From the IMG/VR virus record IMGVR_UViG_3300027747_004779, positions 62,001 through 126,000 of that record: 64,000 nucleotides of DNA, one strand, 5' to 3'. The first letter of the stretch is position 1, and each line of letters begins with the position of its first letter. Under the pieces are notes generated by a model. It was not told the origin of the DNA, did no database searches, and saw only the letters and a list, made by a program, of their open reading frames with translations. The position numbers were made by a program, and so were the translations under genes. Origin of the DNA: a virus. Below are positions 42,609 to 51,122 of the stretch, in pieces.

Positions 42609-43274
42609 ATGAAATACGAGAGTACAAAGATAATTGAATTAGGTAGCTGTGCATTTAGACAATGGAAAGCTGATAGTCATTGCAAATTTATACATGGATA
42701 TAGATTAGTAGCTAAATTTTGGTTTGCATGCAATTATTTAGATGAAAAAAATTGGGTAGTAGATTTTGGTGGGTTAAAAGGTCTTAAGCAAGTTTTGGAG
42801 AAACAGTTTGATCATACATTATGTATTGCAGCAGATGACCCTTTACTTGAAGTGTTTAAACAGCTACATTCAACAGGAGGATGTGATTTGAGAGTTATGT
42901 CTAAAGGTGTTGGAATTGAAAGAACTGCGGAATGGTGTTTTGATGTAGCTGATGGGCATGTAAGAGGTATTACAAATAATAGATGTTGGGTCGAAAAGGT
43001 AGAAGTATGGGAACATGATAAAAATTCTGCTATTGTTTCTTTTAGTACTACGGCTGAAGTTCACCAATCGATTGGTGAGACGGTTGCAACAACAATACAA
43101 GCACCAATAAATCAAGTTAGAGACTTTTTAGAGGATGTAGCAGAAGAGACAGGTGTTAATGTTTCTAATGTACTCAAGAATGCACCTCCAACAGAGTCTC
43201 AGGCTGCGCGTGTAGGCAATAAGATAACAACAGGTTATGCAAACTTATTTGGCGGTACAAGCTGGGGTCAGTAA
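42609..43274 (+). CDS. queD: QueD-like 6-carboxytetrahydropterin synthase
   Basis: 221 aa, longer than usual QueD (~120 aa) by a C-terminal extension after ~140. The active Cys lies in SHCKFIHGY, corresponding to the C-x3-HGH motif, but the last His is Tyr; the first zinc His of the family (AAHRL) aligns with CAF. WVVDFGGLKGLK and QFDHTLC match family motifs. It would make 6-carboxytetrahydropterin for preQ0. Confidence 0.8.
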   Translation: MKYESTKIIELGSCAFRQWKADSHCKFIHGYRLVAKFWFACNYLDEKNWVVDFGGLKGLKQVLEKQFDHTLCIAADDPLLEVFKQLHSTGGCDLRVMSKGVGIERTAEWCFDVADGHVRGITNNRCWVEKVEVWEHDKNSAIVSFSTTAEVHQSIGETVATTIQAPINQVRDFLEDVAEETGVNVSNVLKNAPPTESQAARVGNKITTGYANLFGGTSWGQ

Positions 43275-43450
43275 TGGATGCTGAAACAAAGCAGCAACTT
43301 TATGGCGGTGAAATAACCGATTTTTTACCAAAACCTCAAGAGAAGGAATTAAAAGACGATTATAAAGCAATTGAGAATATATATCTTAATTTAAAGAAAA
43401 AATCATTTGGTCTTGATACCGGCGATAACTTTAACAATAAACTTAAGTAA
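43274..43450 (+). CDS. Unknown 58-aa protein
   Basis: 58 aa; its ATG overlaps the queD stop (TAATG). Acidic/Lys-rich, ends in a repeated Lys run and KLK. Its last 48 bp overlap the end of phoH on the other strand. Real coding is supported by the coupling; function unknown. Confidence 0.55.
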   Translation: MDAETKQQLYGGEITDFLPKPQEKELKDDYKAIENIYLNLKKKSFGLDTGDNFNNKLK

Positions 43451-44143
43451 CTTACTTCTCGTTATATCTTCTTCTGTAAAGTGAAAAGTCTGAATACCGT
43501 TTTCCCTGCTTACATCTGTATCAAATGCTTTCATAATATTTGCAAAACCTGATTTTTGAATATCAGATTGCAAGGAATCACCTATAACAAATAATTTACA
43601 ATTTTTACCAAATCGCGTAAGAATAGTAACTAATTCGCTATGCTCGAGATTTTGAGCTTCATCTACTATTACCACATTATTCATAAACGTTGCACCGCGT
43701 AGAAAATTTACCGGTATACTTTTTAAATAATCGCTTTGAAATAACATTTCTGTAATTTGTTTTCCAACCAGTTCATCGCATTTCTCAATTAACGGAATAC
43801 TCCATGGTTTAAATTTTTCATCTACTTCTCCGGGTAGACTGCCTAGTTTACGCGTTGCAGATTCAACAATACTTCTAATGTATACAATCTCGTCTATTTT
43901 TTTATCTCTAAGCATACTAAGAGCAACAAATACAGCCAGATAGGTTTTTGATGAGCCTGCAGGTCCATCACAAAAGATAATTTGTGAAGCATCATCTATA
44001 GCTTTTTCAACAAAGGCTTTATGATGTTCGTTTAAATGAAATTTCTGGTCAATTTTAAAGTTAAGAAAGATATCATTCTTAATAATACCGTTCTCATCTT
44101 TAGCTTTGGCAGCTTTTTTAAGCTGTCTGTCTTTTTTTGACAT
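43403..44143 (-). CDS. phoH: PhoH-like ATPase
   Basis: 246 aa. Walker A CDGPAGSSKTYLA near residue 58, Walker B NNVVIVDEAQNLE and LFVIGDSLQSD are the PhoH family core. PhoH is common in marine phages; its role is unsettled (RNA or phosphate stress). Late element 7 nt upstream, so this copy is late. Confidence 0.93.
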   Translation of the reverse strand: MSKKDRQLKKAAKAKDENGIIKNDIFLNFKIDQKFHLNEHHKAFVEKAIDDASQIIFCDGPAGSSKTYLAVFVALSMLRDKKIDEIVYIRSIVESATRKLGSLPGEVDEKFKPWSIPLIEKCDELVGKQITEMLFQSDYLKSIPVNFLRGATFMNNVVIVDEAQNLEHSELVTILTRFGKNCKLFVIGDSLQSDIQKSGFANIMKAFDTDVSRENGIQTFHFTEEDITRSKLLKFIVKVIAGIKTK

Positions 44144-44150
44144 CTATATA

Positions 44151-44158
44151 TATTTATT
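44151..44158 (-). promoter_or_regulatory. Late promoter (AATAAATA)
   Basis: Late element 7 nt before the phoH ATG at 44143. Confidence 0.65.
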
Positions 44159-44159
44159 C

Positions 44160-44187
44160 TGGATAATCTTCTTTTGTAACATATAAT
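44160..44187 (+). promoter_or_regulatory. Sigma70-like promoter TGGATA-16-TATAAT
   Basis: -10 box ends 8 nt before the rmlB ATG; begins 2 bp after the opposite late element. Confidence 0.5.
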
Positions 44188-44195
44188 AATAATAA

Positions 44196-45149
44196 ATGAA
44201 CATTGTTGTTACTGGTGGCTTGGGGTTTATTGGCTCGCATTTAATTGAGGTTCTTTTAGAAAAAACAGATGCAGATATACATTGTTTAGATAATGAAACA
44301 TATGCAGCAGATCTTGTTTTTAAGGGTAAAACGAGTCATAATAATAGAGTATTTTTTCACAGGGTAGATGTAGCTAAGAGCGATCAAATTAAATTTGTTT
44401 CACCTTATTTAAATGATATTGATTATGTGATTCACTTAGCAGCTGAATCGCATGTGGATAATAGTATAAATGGACCTGAGATATTTGTTTTAACTAATGT
44501 CCTCGGTACCTTTAATATGCTAGAGTTCGCTAAGAGAAAGAATGTCCGGAGATTTGTACACGTCAGTACAGATGAAGTTTATGGCTCTATTAATACTCTA
44601 GAGCAACAAGCTTTTTTAGAATCTACAATACTTGATCCAAGCTCTGTTTATTCCTCTACTAAAGCATCCTCTGATCTTATTGTAAAAAGCTATAATAGGA
44701 CATATAATTTAGATGTTTGTATTACAAGATGCTGTAATAATTATGGACCGAGACAGAACAAAGAGAAACTACTACCAAAATTAATAACCAATGCTTTAAC
44801 CGATCAGCAAATACCTGTTTATGGTAATGGTCAAAATGTAAGAGAATGGATATATGTTGTAGATCATTGTAACGCGATTTTATCTATATTGAATAAGGGT
44901 AAAACAGGCGAAATATACAATATAGGAACAGGGTGTACAATTTCAAATATAGATCTAGTAAAACGTGTACTTAACAAATTAGACAAAAAAGATGATCTCA
45001 TAACATATGTTGAGGATAGAAAGGGCCACGATTTAAAATATGAGATTAACTCTAATAAACTAAGAACAGAGCTTAATTGGCAGCCTGAGGTTGATTTTTT
45101 TGACAGTGGATTAGATTTAACTATTGATTATTATAAAAATACGCTATAA
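44196..45149 (+). CDS. rmlB: dTDP-glucose 4,6-dehydratase-like (RmlB) epimerase
   Basis: 317 aa, extended SDR. TGGLGFIGSHLIE binds NAD; HLAAESHVDNSI, VSTDEVYG (catalytic Asp-Glu) and YSSTKASSD (Tyr-x3-Lys) are diagnostic for RmlB-type dehydratases; REWIYVVDHC also fits. Supplies 4-keto-6-deoxy sugar nucleotides. The RmlD-like gene at 14246 and the glycan operon at 48311 are probable users. Confidence 0.88.
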   Translation: MNIVVTGGLGFIGSHLIEVLLEKTDADIHCLDNETYAADLVFKGKTSHNNRVFFHRVDVAKSDQIKFVSPYLNDIDYVIHLAAESHVDNSINGPEIFVLTNVLGTFNMLEFAKRKNVRRFVHVSTDEVYGSINTLEQQAFLESTILDPSSVYSSTKASSDLIVKSYNRTYNLDVCITRCCNNYGPRQNKEKLLPKLITNALTDQQIPVYGNGQNVREWIYVVDHCNAILSILNKGKTGEIYNIGTGCTISNIDLVKRVLNKLDKKDDLITYVEDRKGHDLKYEINSNKLRTELNWQPEVDFFDSGLDLTIDYYKNTL

Positions 45150-45150
45150 T
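45124..45150 (+). promoter_or_regulatory. Sigma70-like promoter TTGATT-15-TATAAT
   Basis: -10 box ends 8 nt before the queE ATG; overlaps the end of rmlB. Spacer is one base short. Confidence 0.5.
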
Positions 45151-45158
45151 AAAGGCTA

Positions 45159-45896
45159 ATGAACGATAAGACTATTTTTTTGAGTGACGATAAACTCTTT
45201 TATACCCTCGAGGGTGAAGGTGAATATGTAGGATATCCTTCTGTGTTTATGCGTCTCTCTATGTGTAACTTGACATGTAAAGGCTTTGCATCTGCAGATT
45301 CGCCTAATGGTTGTGATAGCTTTATTAGCTGGTCGGTGAAAAATAGAATGACTTTTGATCAAGTATTTGACTATATGACACAACGCGGTTATCAATGTCA
45401 TTTAAAGGACGGTGCTATTTGGAAGATTACTGGCGGCGAGCCGCTTATTCAGCAGAAAGCTCTTCTTGAACTTGTGGATCAATATATTTTTAGATTTGGA
45501 TATATACCTAAGATTGACTTTGAAACTAATGCAACAATATTACCTGATCAACAATGGAAAGACTGGGGTGCTACTTTTACTACATCACCTAAGCTTAGCA
45601 ATAACGGCGACCCTGTTGAAAGGAGATATAAGCCCGAAGTTTTAAAATGGCATGCTCAAAACCGATCCGGATTTAAATTTGTAGTCAGTAGTGAGGATGA
45701 AGTAAAAGAAATTTTAGAAAAATATGTATATGAATGTAAAGTGCCAACAGATCGCATTTGGCTTATGCCATGCTGTGGCAGTAGAGATGAACATACCGAA
45801 AAATGCCCGGGTGTCGCCGACTTATGTAAAAAACATAATCTTAAATTTAGTCCGAGATTGCAGCTTGTAATTTGGAATAAAGCTCTTAAAGTATAA
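45159..45896 (+). CDS. queE: 7-carboxy-7-deazaguanine synthase QueE (radical SAM)
   Basis: 245 aa. FYTLEGEGEYVGYPSVFMRLS and KITGGEPLIQ are QueE motifs, and FSPRLQL matches the C-terminal site. The cluster-binding cysteines are C-x3-C-x11-C (MCNLTC, then NGCDSF) rather than the common C-x3-C-x2-C. Extra Cys occur near the end (MPCCGS, EKCPG, DLCKK). It converts carboxytetrahydropterin to CDG. Confidence 0.88.
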   Translation: MNDKTIFLSDDKLFYTLEGEGEYVGYPSVFMRLSMCNLTCKGFASADSPNGCDSFISWSVKNRMTFDQVFDYMTQRGYQCHLKDGAIWKITGGEPLIQQKALLELVDQYIFRFGYIPKIDFETNATILPDQQWKDWGATFTTSPKLSNNGDPVERRYKPEVLKWHAQNRSGFKFVVSSEDEVKEILEKYVYECKVPTDRIWLMPCCGSRDEHTEKCPGVADLCKKHNLKFSPRLQLVIWNKALKV

Positions 45897-45897
45897 C

Positions 45898-46638
45898 ATG
45901 AGAATTGCAATATCAGGCACAGCATGTCAGGGCAAGTCGACATTTATTAATGATTTTATCAAATATTGGCCTGCATATAGTCGATCGCAGGAATCATACA
46001 GGAAAGTTCTTAAAGACGAAAAACTTAATATTAATAAAAAAGTTGATAAAGAGGGGCAATGGAAAATTTTAAATTGTTTAATTGATGATATTCAAAAAAC
46101 AGAAAAAGGAGATAAGATTTTATTTGATAGATGTCCGCTAGATAACCTTGTATATTCATTATGGAGTGAAGAAAAACAAACTTCAGATATTGATAAAAAA
46201 TTTATTGATAAATGTATACCGCTTGTACAAGAGAGTATGCGTGCAATTGATATTATTCTTTTTATACCTATTACAAGAGCTGCACCGGTTAAGCTTGAAA
46301 TAAAAGAGAATAGAGAGCTTGATAAGGAATTTATTGAAGAGATAGATAATATTTTTAAAGCCATAGCACGTAATTTAATGTCTAAAGGGGTCTGTCCATT
46401 TATGAAAGAAGATGATAGACCTCCTATGATAGAAGTCTTTGGTAACCCTGAACAACGCGTTGAAATGTGTAAACTTTATATTGATAATCAAGGAGATCTC
46501 ATTGATGAAGGTAAAAGTATTCTTGATGCAGATAACTTAAGTAAGATGGAGCAACTTTTAAATATGCAGAAAGGCATTTTAAAAGATGAAAAATTAGAAG
46601 CAGCTATTGCAAATAGAATCATTACTGGCCATAAATAA
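45898..46638 (+). CDS. P-loop kinase/ATPase (AAA_28/NadR-like)
   Basis: 246 aa. P-loop ISGTACQGKSTFI at residue 4; ILFDRCPLDNLVYSLW provides the Walker B-like DRCP element seen in AAA_28 and deoxynucleoside kinases. It follows queE by 1 nt, so is likely co-expressed. Probably phosphorylates a nucleoside or related small molecule; substrate unknown. Confidence 0.65.
   Translation: MRIAISGTACQGKSTFINDFIKYWPAYSRSQESYRKVLKDEKLNINKKVDKEGQWKILNCLIDDIQKTEKGDKILFDRCPLDNLVYSLWSEEKQTSDIDKKFIDKCIPLVQESMRAIDIILFIPITRAAPVKLEIKENRELDKEFIEEIDNIFKAIARNLMSKGVCPFMKEDDRPPMIEVFGNPEQRVEMCKLYIDNQGDLIDEGKSILDADNLSKMEQLLNMQKGILKDEKLEAAIANRIITGHK
46630..46637 (+). promoter_or_regulatory. Late promoter (CATAAATA)
   Basis: Late element 5 nt before ATG 46643, inside the end of the kinase gene. 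Confidence 0.7.
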
Positions 46639-46642
46639 TAAC

Positions 46643-46855
46643 ATGGCACAGTTTAATGATAAGTATGAAGAGCTTTTAGAAAGCTTTAAATACATTAAAA
46701 CAGTTAAAAGAGAGTTTTATCCTAAAAACTTTAGGCTATCAGAAACGTTTGTTAAAGCTTTTAGAGCAGAATATAAGCGCTTACTTGATGAAGGTATTCA
46801 TCCTCGCAAAGCTTTAATTAAGCTTAATAAAGCGCTCTTGTTTCACTCAAATTGA
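46643..46855 (+). CDS. Unknown small late protein
   Basis: 70 aa from ATG 46643, chosen by the late element. Two basic helices; no motif. Its last 9 bp overlap the fibre-like gene on the other strand. Confidence 0.65.
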   Translation: MAQFNDKYEELLESFKYIKTVKREFYPKNFRLSETFVKAFRAEYKRLLDEGIHPRKALIKLNKALLFHSN

Positions 46856-47557
46856 TTCTGAGTAAAAGATGCGCCAGAGTAGCGGAGTATCATAACGCAC
46901 TCTATAGCCAGTATTGACAGTAAAAACTAAATTATCAAAATTAGCTCCTCTAACATCGCGACTAATATCAAAAGCGTATGGGGCACCAGAAAGAGCATTT
47001 TGTGGCATGAAACGAAAATGGTATGATTTTAAATCCGCAACATTAACTCTTGGATATTTGATAAAAAAGCCTGATACAATACATTTTCTAGAATCTGTGT
47101 TTTGTAAAATAGTAAAAGGGTCCGGATTACTAATAAGACCGCCCGAAGCTATTGGTGTGTTATTTGATACATCAACAATATATTTGTATAAGCTATTTTG
47201 ATATGCCGTAAGTGCAGGTAAAATTGTACCTGTTAATGTTTTAAACTCTAATGACCCTATAGCACTAAATGCGCTTGTAATTAACCCACCGTTAACGGTA
47301 AGTTTATTATATGATCCTGGTCCCGACCAGACACCTGAAAGGCCATTAAGACTGTAATTTTTACTCGATATAAGTGTTGTGGCAGAAACTTTTGAAAAAA
47401 AACTATCGCTACCTGTTAAATTACCAAACACTGTAGCGTTTTTATTTGCATCCGTCTTTACAACGTTAAAATTTTCGAAATCTATTGTTTTAGTATAATT
47501 ACTTGATTGAATGACAAGTAAATCGCCATTATTCACAATCGAAATTTGCGTACGCAT
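46847..47557 (-). CDS. Fibre-like structural protein (paralogue B)
   Basis: 236 aa. Shares with the next gene the N-terminal NGDLLxIQ...TIDFxNFNVVKTD module and a closing xANxGYRVxxxxPLxWR element. The NGD-x-IQ...IDF pattern is typical of marine phage tail or fibre proteins. Lies 4 nt after its paralogue, so a tandem duplication. Confidence 0.65.
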   Translation of the reverse strand: MRTQISIVNNGDLLVIQSSNYTKTIDFENFNVVKTDANKNATVFGNLTGSDSFFSKVSATTLISSKNYSLNGLSGVWSGPGSYNKLTVNGGLITSAFSAIGSLEFKTLTGTILPALTAYQNSLYKYIVDVSNNTPIASGGLISNPDPFTILQNTDSRKCIVSGFFIKYPRVNVADLKSYHFRFMPQNALSGAPYAFDISRDVRGANFDNLVFTVNTGYRVRYDTPLLWRIFYSESI

Positions 47558-47561
47558 TTAA

Positions 47562-48281
47562 TTATGTTGTTGTATATGTATACAACAATCTCCAATACAG
47601 AGGCGATTCTTCTTTAACTCGGTAGCCCGCATTTGCAGTAAATGTTAAACCATTTAACCCATCGTTAAGAACATTAGTTACATATGGGCAGGTTGAAAGC
47701 GGTACTGTAGATGTGAGTAGAATATGTTGTGGTTGTATTGAGCCTGGCGATATATCAGGATGACGATTAAAGAACCCTGCAATGTTATATGCTTGTGAGA
47801 CATTATTTGCATTAATTGTTACATAGCTTTGACCCGGATCGTTGCTTGATTCATCAACAACAATTCTATATATAGTATTTTGAAAAGTAGTTAATGCTGG
47901 TAGAACAGTATTATTTATATATTGATATTCTGGAGACCCAAGCACATAAGATGCACTAGTAACCAGACCACCGGTAATTGTAAAGACGTTGTAATAACCA
48001 GCAGGCGCAAAAACACCCGCTTTATCATTAGCAGTAAAATTTAAGCTCGATACTGTTTCACTGCTCTTAATATTAGTAAAGTTACAACTACCACCAGAAA
48101 GACCACCCTCAACAGTAGCATTACCAGCAGCATCTGTCTTTACTACATTAAAATTTTGAAAATCTATTGTTTGAATACCGCTATCTGTTTGAATAAGCAA
48201 CAGATCACCGTTAACTGCTTCTTGTGTTTGCGGTAAATCAGCTATATTAATACTATTACTATTTGAAGAGGTAATTGCCAT
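47562..48281 (-). CDS. Fibre-like structural protein (paralogue A)
   Basis: 239 aa. N-terminal EAVNGDLLLIQTDSGIQTIDF-type module, Gly/Ser/Thr-rich beta middle and C-terminal TANAGYRVKEESPLYWRLL. Perfect T4 late consensus 6 nt upstream. Probably a virion surface or fibre protein, next to the glycan operon. Confidence 0.7.
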   Translation of the reverse strand: MAITSSNSNSINIADLPQTQEAVNGDLLLIQTDSGIQTIDFQNFNVVKTDAAGNATVEGGLSGGSCNFTNIKSSETVSSLNFTANDKAGVFAPAGYYNVFTITGGLVTSASYVLGSPEYQYINNTVLPALTTFQNTIYRIVVDESSNDPGQSYVTINANNVSQAYNIAGFFNRHPDISPGSIQPQHILLTSTVPLSTCPYVTNVLNDGLNGLTFTANAGYRVKEESPLYWRLLYTYTTT

Positions 48282-48302
48282 TTCTTTTATTTATACTAAT
48301 AT
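48275..48302 (+). promoter_or_regulatory. Sigma70-like promoter TTGCCA-16-TAATAT for the glycan operon
   Basis: -10 box ends 8 nt before ATG 48311. No other promoter is evident up to 56696. Confidence 0.5.
48288..48295 (-). promoter_or_regulatory. Late promoter (TATAAATA)
   Basis: Exact T4 late consensus 6 nt before ATG 48281; lies within the spacer of the opposite-strand promoter. Confidence 0.8.
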
Positions 48303-48310
48303 ATCTGAAT

Positions 48311-49111
48311 ATGCAAAAGATTGGAGTAGGTATAGTCACTTGTAATCGACCCAAATTTTTCTTAAAATGCTTTAAATCTATACCACAAAACGTTGAACTT
48401 GTAGTTGTTAACGATGGCGCTGATTTTGAAGACATTATAAAACTGCACAACATACGTAAATTTGAATACATGCATAACAAGGAAAACCTTGGTGTTGGTA
48501 AAACGAAGAATAAAGCTTTAAAATATCTTCTCGAACAGAATTGCGATCACATTTTTCTTATTGAAGATGATATTATTATTAAAGACTCCACTGTTTTTGA
48601 CAAATATATAGAAGCACGAAATATAACAGGAATACAGCATTTTAATTTTGGTTATCACGGACCAGCTAATAAAAACAATATATCCGGTGGTAAGCCATGT
48701 CCGCGGTTTATTGTTGACTATGGTAGTATAAAGATAGCTATTAACTCTGCCAGTGTTGGCGCTTTTTGCTATTACACACGCGAGGTACTTGAAGAAGTTG
48801 GCCTGATTGATGATGATTTTCTTAACGCGTTTGATCATGTAGATCATGATTATAGAATACATAAAGCCGGCTATACGACACCTTATTGGAATTGGCCAGA
48901 TCTTGCTAATAGTATGGACTATCTAGACGAAATTGAATGTTCAGAAAAGAGTAGCGCAATAAGACCAAGAAAAGATTGGCAAGAAAATTTTACAAAAGGA
49001 GCTGAATGTTTTAGGAAAAAACACGGGTATATGCCTGCATGGCAAGGTTGTGTACCAGATACATCAAAAGAAGACGTTATTAAGTTTCTTAAATCAATAA
49101 AACCAAAATGA
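48311..49111 (+). CDS. Glycosyltransferase, GT2-like
   Basis: 266 aa from ATG 48311. IGVGIVTCNRPKFFLKCF opens a GT-A fold; HIFLIEDDIIIKD holds the metal-binding acidic cluster, and AFDHVDHDYRIHKAGY the acceptor-side acidic residues. First gene of an eleven-gene overlapping operon. Confidence 0.78.
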   Translation: MQKIGVGIVTCNRPKFFLKCFKSIPQNVELVVVNDGADFEDIIKLHNIRKFEYMHNKENLGVGKTKNKALKYLLEQNCDHIFLIEDDIIIKDSTVFDKYIEARNITGIQHFNFGYHGPANKNNISGGKPCPRFIVDYGSIKIAINSASVGAFCYYTREVLEEVGLIDDDFLNAFDHVDHDYRIHKAGYTTPYWNWPDLANSMDYLDEIECSEKSSAIRPRKDWQENFTKGAECFRKKHGYMPAWQGCVPDTSKEDVIKFLKSIKPK

Positions 49112-49857
49112 AAATAAGTTTATTAGTACCGAGTAGAGAGAGACTAAATCTGAAGCTAACACTTATAAGCTCAATTATTACTACCGTAAGCGATATTAAT
49201 AATGTTGAGTTAGTTTTTGGTGTCGATGAAGATGATCCTAAGAGAGACATTGTTTATAAAATTGCTCAAGCAATACCGTTCGTACGTATTGTTGATATTA
49301 AGAATAATGGAAAGTTTATAGGTATAAATCGTATTTGGAATATTTTAGCAGCTAATACAAATAATGAGCTTTTTGGCTACATAGGTGATGATATGATTTT
49401 TATGACACCTGATTGGGATAAAAAAATTCTTTTAGAATTTAACAAAACGCTTTGTCCTGCAGATAACATAAAACTTTTACATTGTTATGATGGACATCGT
49501 AATTTTGATGAAATTTGTGTTAATGCTTTTGTACATAGAAAATATTATGAAGTGCTTGGTTACTTTTGTAAAGAGGACTTTTTAATTAATTGGTCTGATC
49601 AATGGATGTATCAAACATTTAATGCATTTGGCAGGATAACTTACCGACGAGATATACATATACAGCATAATCATTGGATTTACGGGGGTAGAAAGAAAGA
49701 TAATACTGCTGACAGAATGCTTTCAGATAATCATGATACAATAAGCGATCAACTTTGGCATGACTTAGCACCGGAGCGAGTTGAAGCAGTAAAAACTCTT
49801 AGTAAGTATCTTAATATATCTCCCGATTGGTCAAAAGTCGATTGCGGAAAAAAATAA
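49108..49857 (+). CDS. GT-A type glycosyltransferase-like protein
   Basis: 249 aa. KISLLVPSRERLNLKLTLISS start and FGYIGDDMIFMTPDWDKKIL (GDD) are GT2-like. The C-terminal part is rich in His and aromatic residues (HIQHNHWIYGG). ATGA overlap with the gene before. Confidence 0.68.
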   Translation: MKISLLVPSRERLNLKLTLISSIITTVSDINNVELVFGVDEDDPKRDIVYKIAQAIPFVRIVDIKNNGKFIGINRIWNILAANTNNELFGYIGDDMIFMTPDWDKKILLEFNKTLCPADNIKLLHCYDGHRNFDEICVNAFVHRKYYEVLGYFCKEDFLINWSDQWMYQTFNAFGRITYRRDIHIQHNHWIYGGRKKDNTADRMLSDNHDTISDQLWHDLAPERVEAVKTLSKYLNISPDWSKVDCGKK

Positions 49858-49860
49858 TCT

Positions 49861-50463
49861 ATGAGCAAACATTCACCGAAACCAAAATTATCAATTTTAA
49901 TTCCGAGTACACCCAACCGTGTAGCTAATAAAATGCTTAAATTATTTACTAATCTTGAAGCGCAGGTTGCTAAGCTTGCTAACCCGGATGATGTCGAGCT
50001 GCTTGTATTTTTGGATAATAAGAGACGTTCAATTGGATTTAAACGCGAATCACTTCTTTATATAGCTCGTGGGGATTTTGTGGCATTTATGGATGATGAC
50101 GACGTGGTGCATGATTTTTATATTGAAGAAGCTATTAAAGCTATTAATAGTAATCCTGATGTTGATGTGATAACGTTTAAAGAGTACGTTTATATAAACG
50201 ATTCACCACGCTATGAACTTACATTTGAACTTGGATATCCAAAAAACGATTCTGTGCAAATACCGAATGCAAAGCGCCCGCCATGGCATTGCTGTTTTTG
50301 GAAGCGTAAACTAGCACAGAAATATCATTTTCCCGATCTTATGTATGGTGAAGATTGGGCTTGGGCCTCAGAAATTAATAAAGAAGCAAAAACAAGCTAT
50401 CATATTGATAAGTTTATGCGCACATACATATATAATGATAAAGTTACAGAAGCTATTGAATGA
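49861..50463 (+). CDS. Glycosyltransferase family 2
   Basis: 200 aa. LSILIPSTPNRVANKM at the N-terminus, GDFVAFMDDDDVVHDFYIEEA as the DxD motif, and LMYGEDWAWASE as the C-terminal ED motif. Short but complete GT2 catalytic domain. Confidence 0.82.
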   Translation: MSKHSPKPKLSILIPSTPNRVANKMLKLFTNLEAQVAKLANPDDVELLVFLDNKRRSIGFKRESLLYIARGDFVAFMDDDDVVHDFYIEEAIKAINSNPDVDVITFKEYVYINDSPRYELTFELGYPKNDSVQIPNAKRPPWHCCFWKRKLAQKYHFPDLMYGEDWAWASEINKEAKTSYHIDKFMRTYIYNDKVTEAIE

Positions 50464-50474
50464 GGTAACATAAG

Positions 50475-51122
50475 TTGCGCCTACAAGATTTAAATCAATA
50501 TTTAAAAAATAAGTGTTGTCTTGAAATAGGCGGTCCAAGTCGACTACTTTTTTCACTCTATAGTGATGTTAATGCAATTTCATTTTTTAATTATAAAGTA
50601 GCTATGGATCGACATGCATCTGCTGAATGTCCCTCTAATACAACAAATACGTTTTTTGGCGATGCAACAGAAACAAAAGATTTTGTACAATTAAACAATC
50701 AGCAATTTGATACAATAATTTCCTCACATACCTTAGAACATATTGCAAATCCTGTTAAAGCTCTAAAGCTTTGGTATACGCATGGTAGCAATTGCGGTAC
50801 CATAATTACAATAGTTCCAGAAAAACAGTGTTGCTGGGATCGCTCAAGAGATTATACAACTAAAGAACATTTAATGGAAGATTATAATAATGATATAACA
50901 GAACAAGACATGACACATCTACATGAAGCTTCATGTATGCAAGAGTCAAGACCTACCTATTATAGTGATGTCGGTGATACCAATAATGCTAGAATTATAC
51001 ACCATCATACATTTTGTAGAGAGACCTTAATCGCAATTCATAAAGCTGCAGGATTTGAGGAAATATTCTGTAATAATCTGGAAGATGATAAATTACAATT
51101 AATTTATATAGGTAAAAAATGA
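50475..51122 (+). CDS. SAM-dependent methyltransferase
   Basis: 215 aa, TTG start with GAGGT a few bases upstream. CLEIGGPSRLL is the SAM-binding loop and DTIISSHTLEHIANPVKAL the motif IV/V region of class I methyltransferases. Several His near residue 170 may bind metal. Likely methylates a sugar in this operon. Confidence 0.78.
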   Translation: MRLQDLNQYLKNKCCLEIGGPSRLLFSLYSDVNAISFFNYKVAMDRHASAECPSNTTNTFFGDATETKDFVQLNNQQFDTIISSHTLEHIANPVKALKLWYTHGSNCGTIITIVPEKQCCWDRSRDYTTKEHLMEDYNNDITEQDMTHLHEASCMQESRPTYYSDVGDTNNARIIHHHTFCRETLIAIHKAAGFEEIFCNNLEDDKLQLIYIGKK

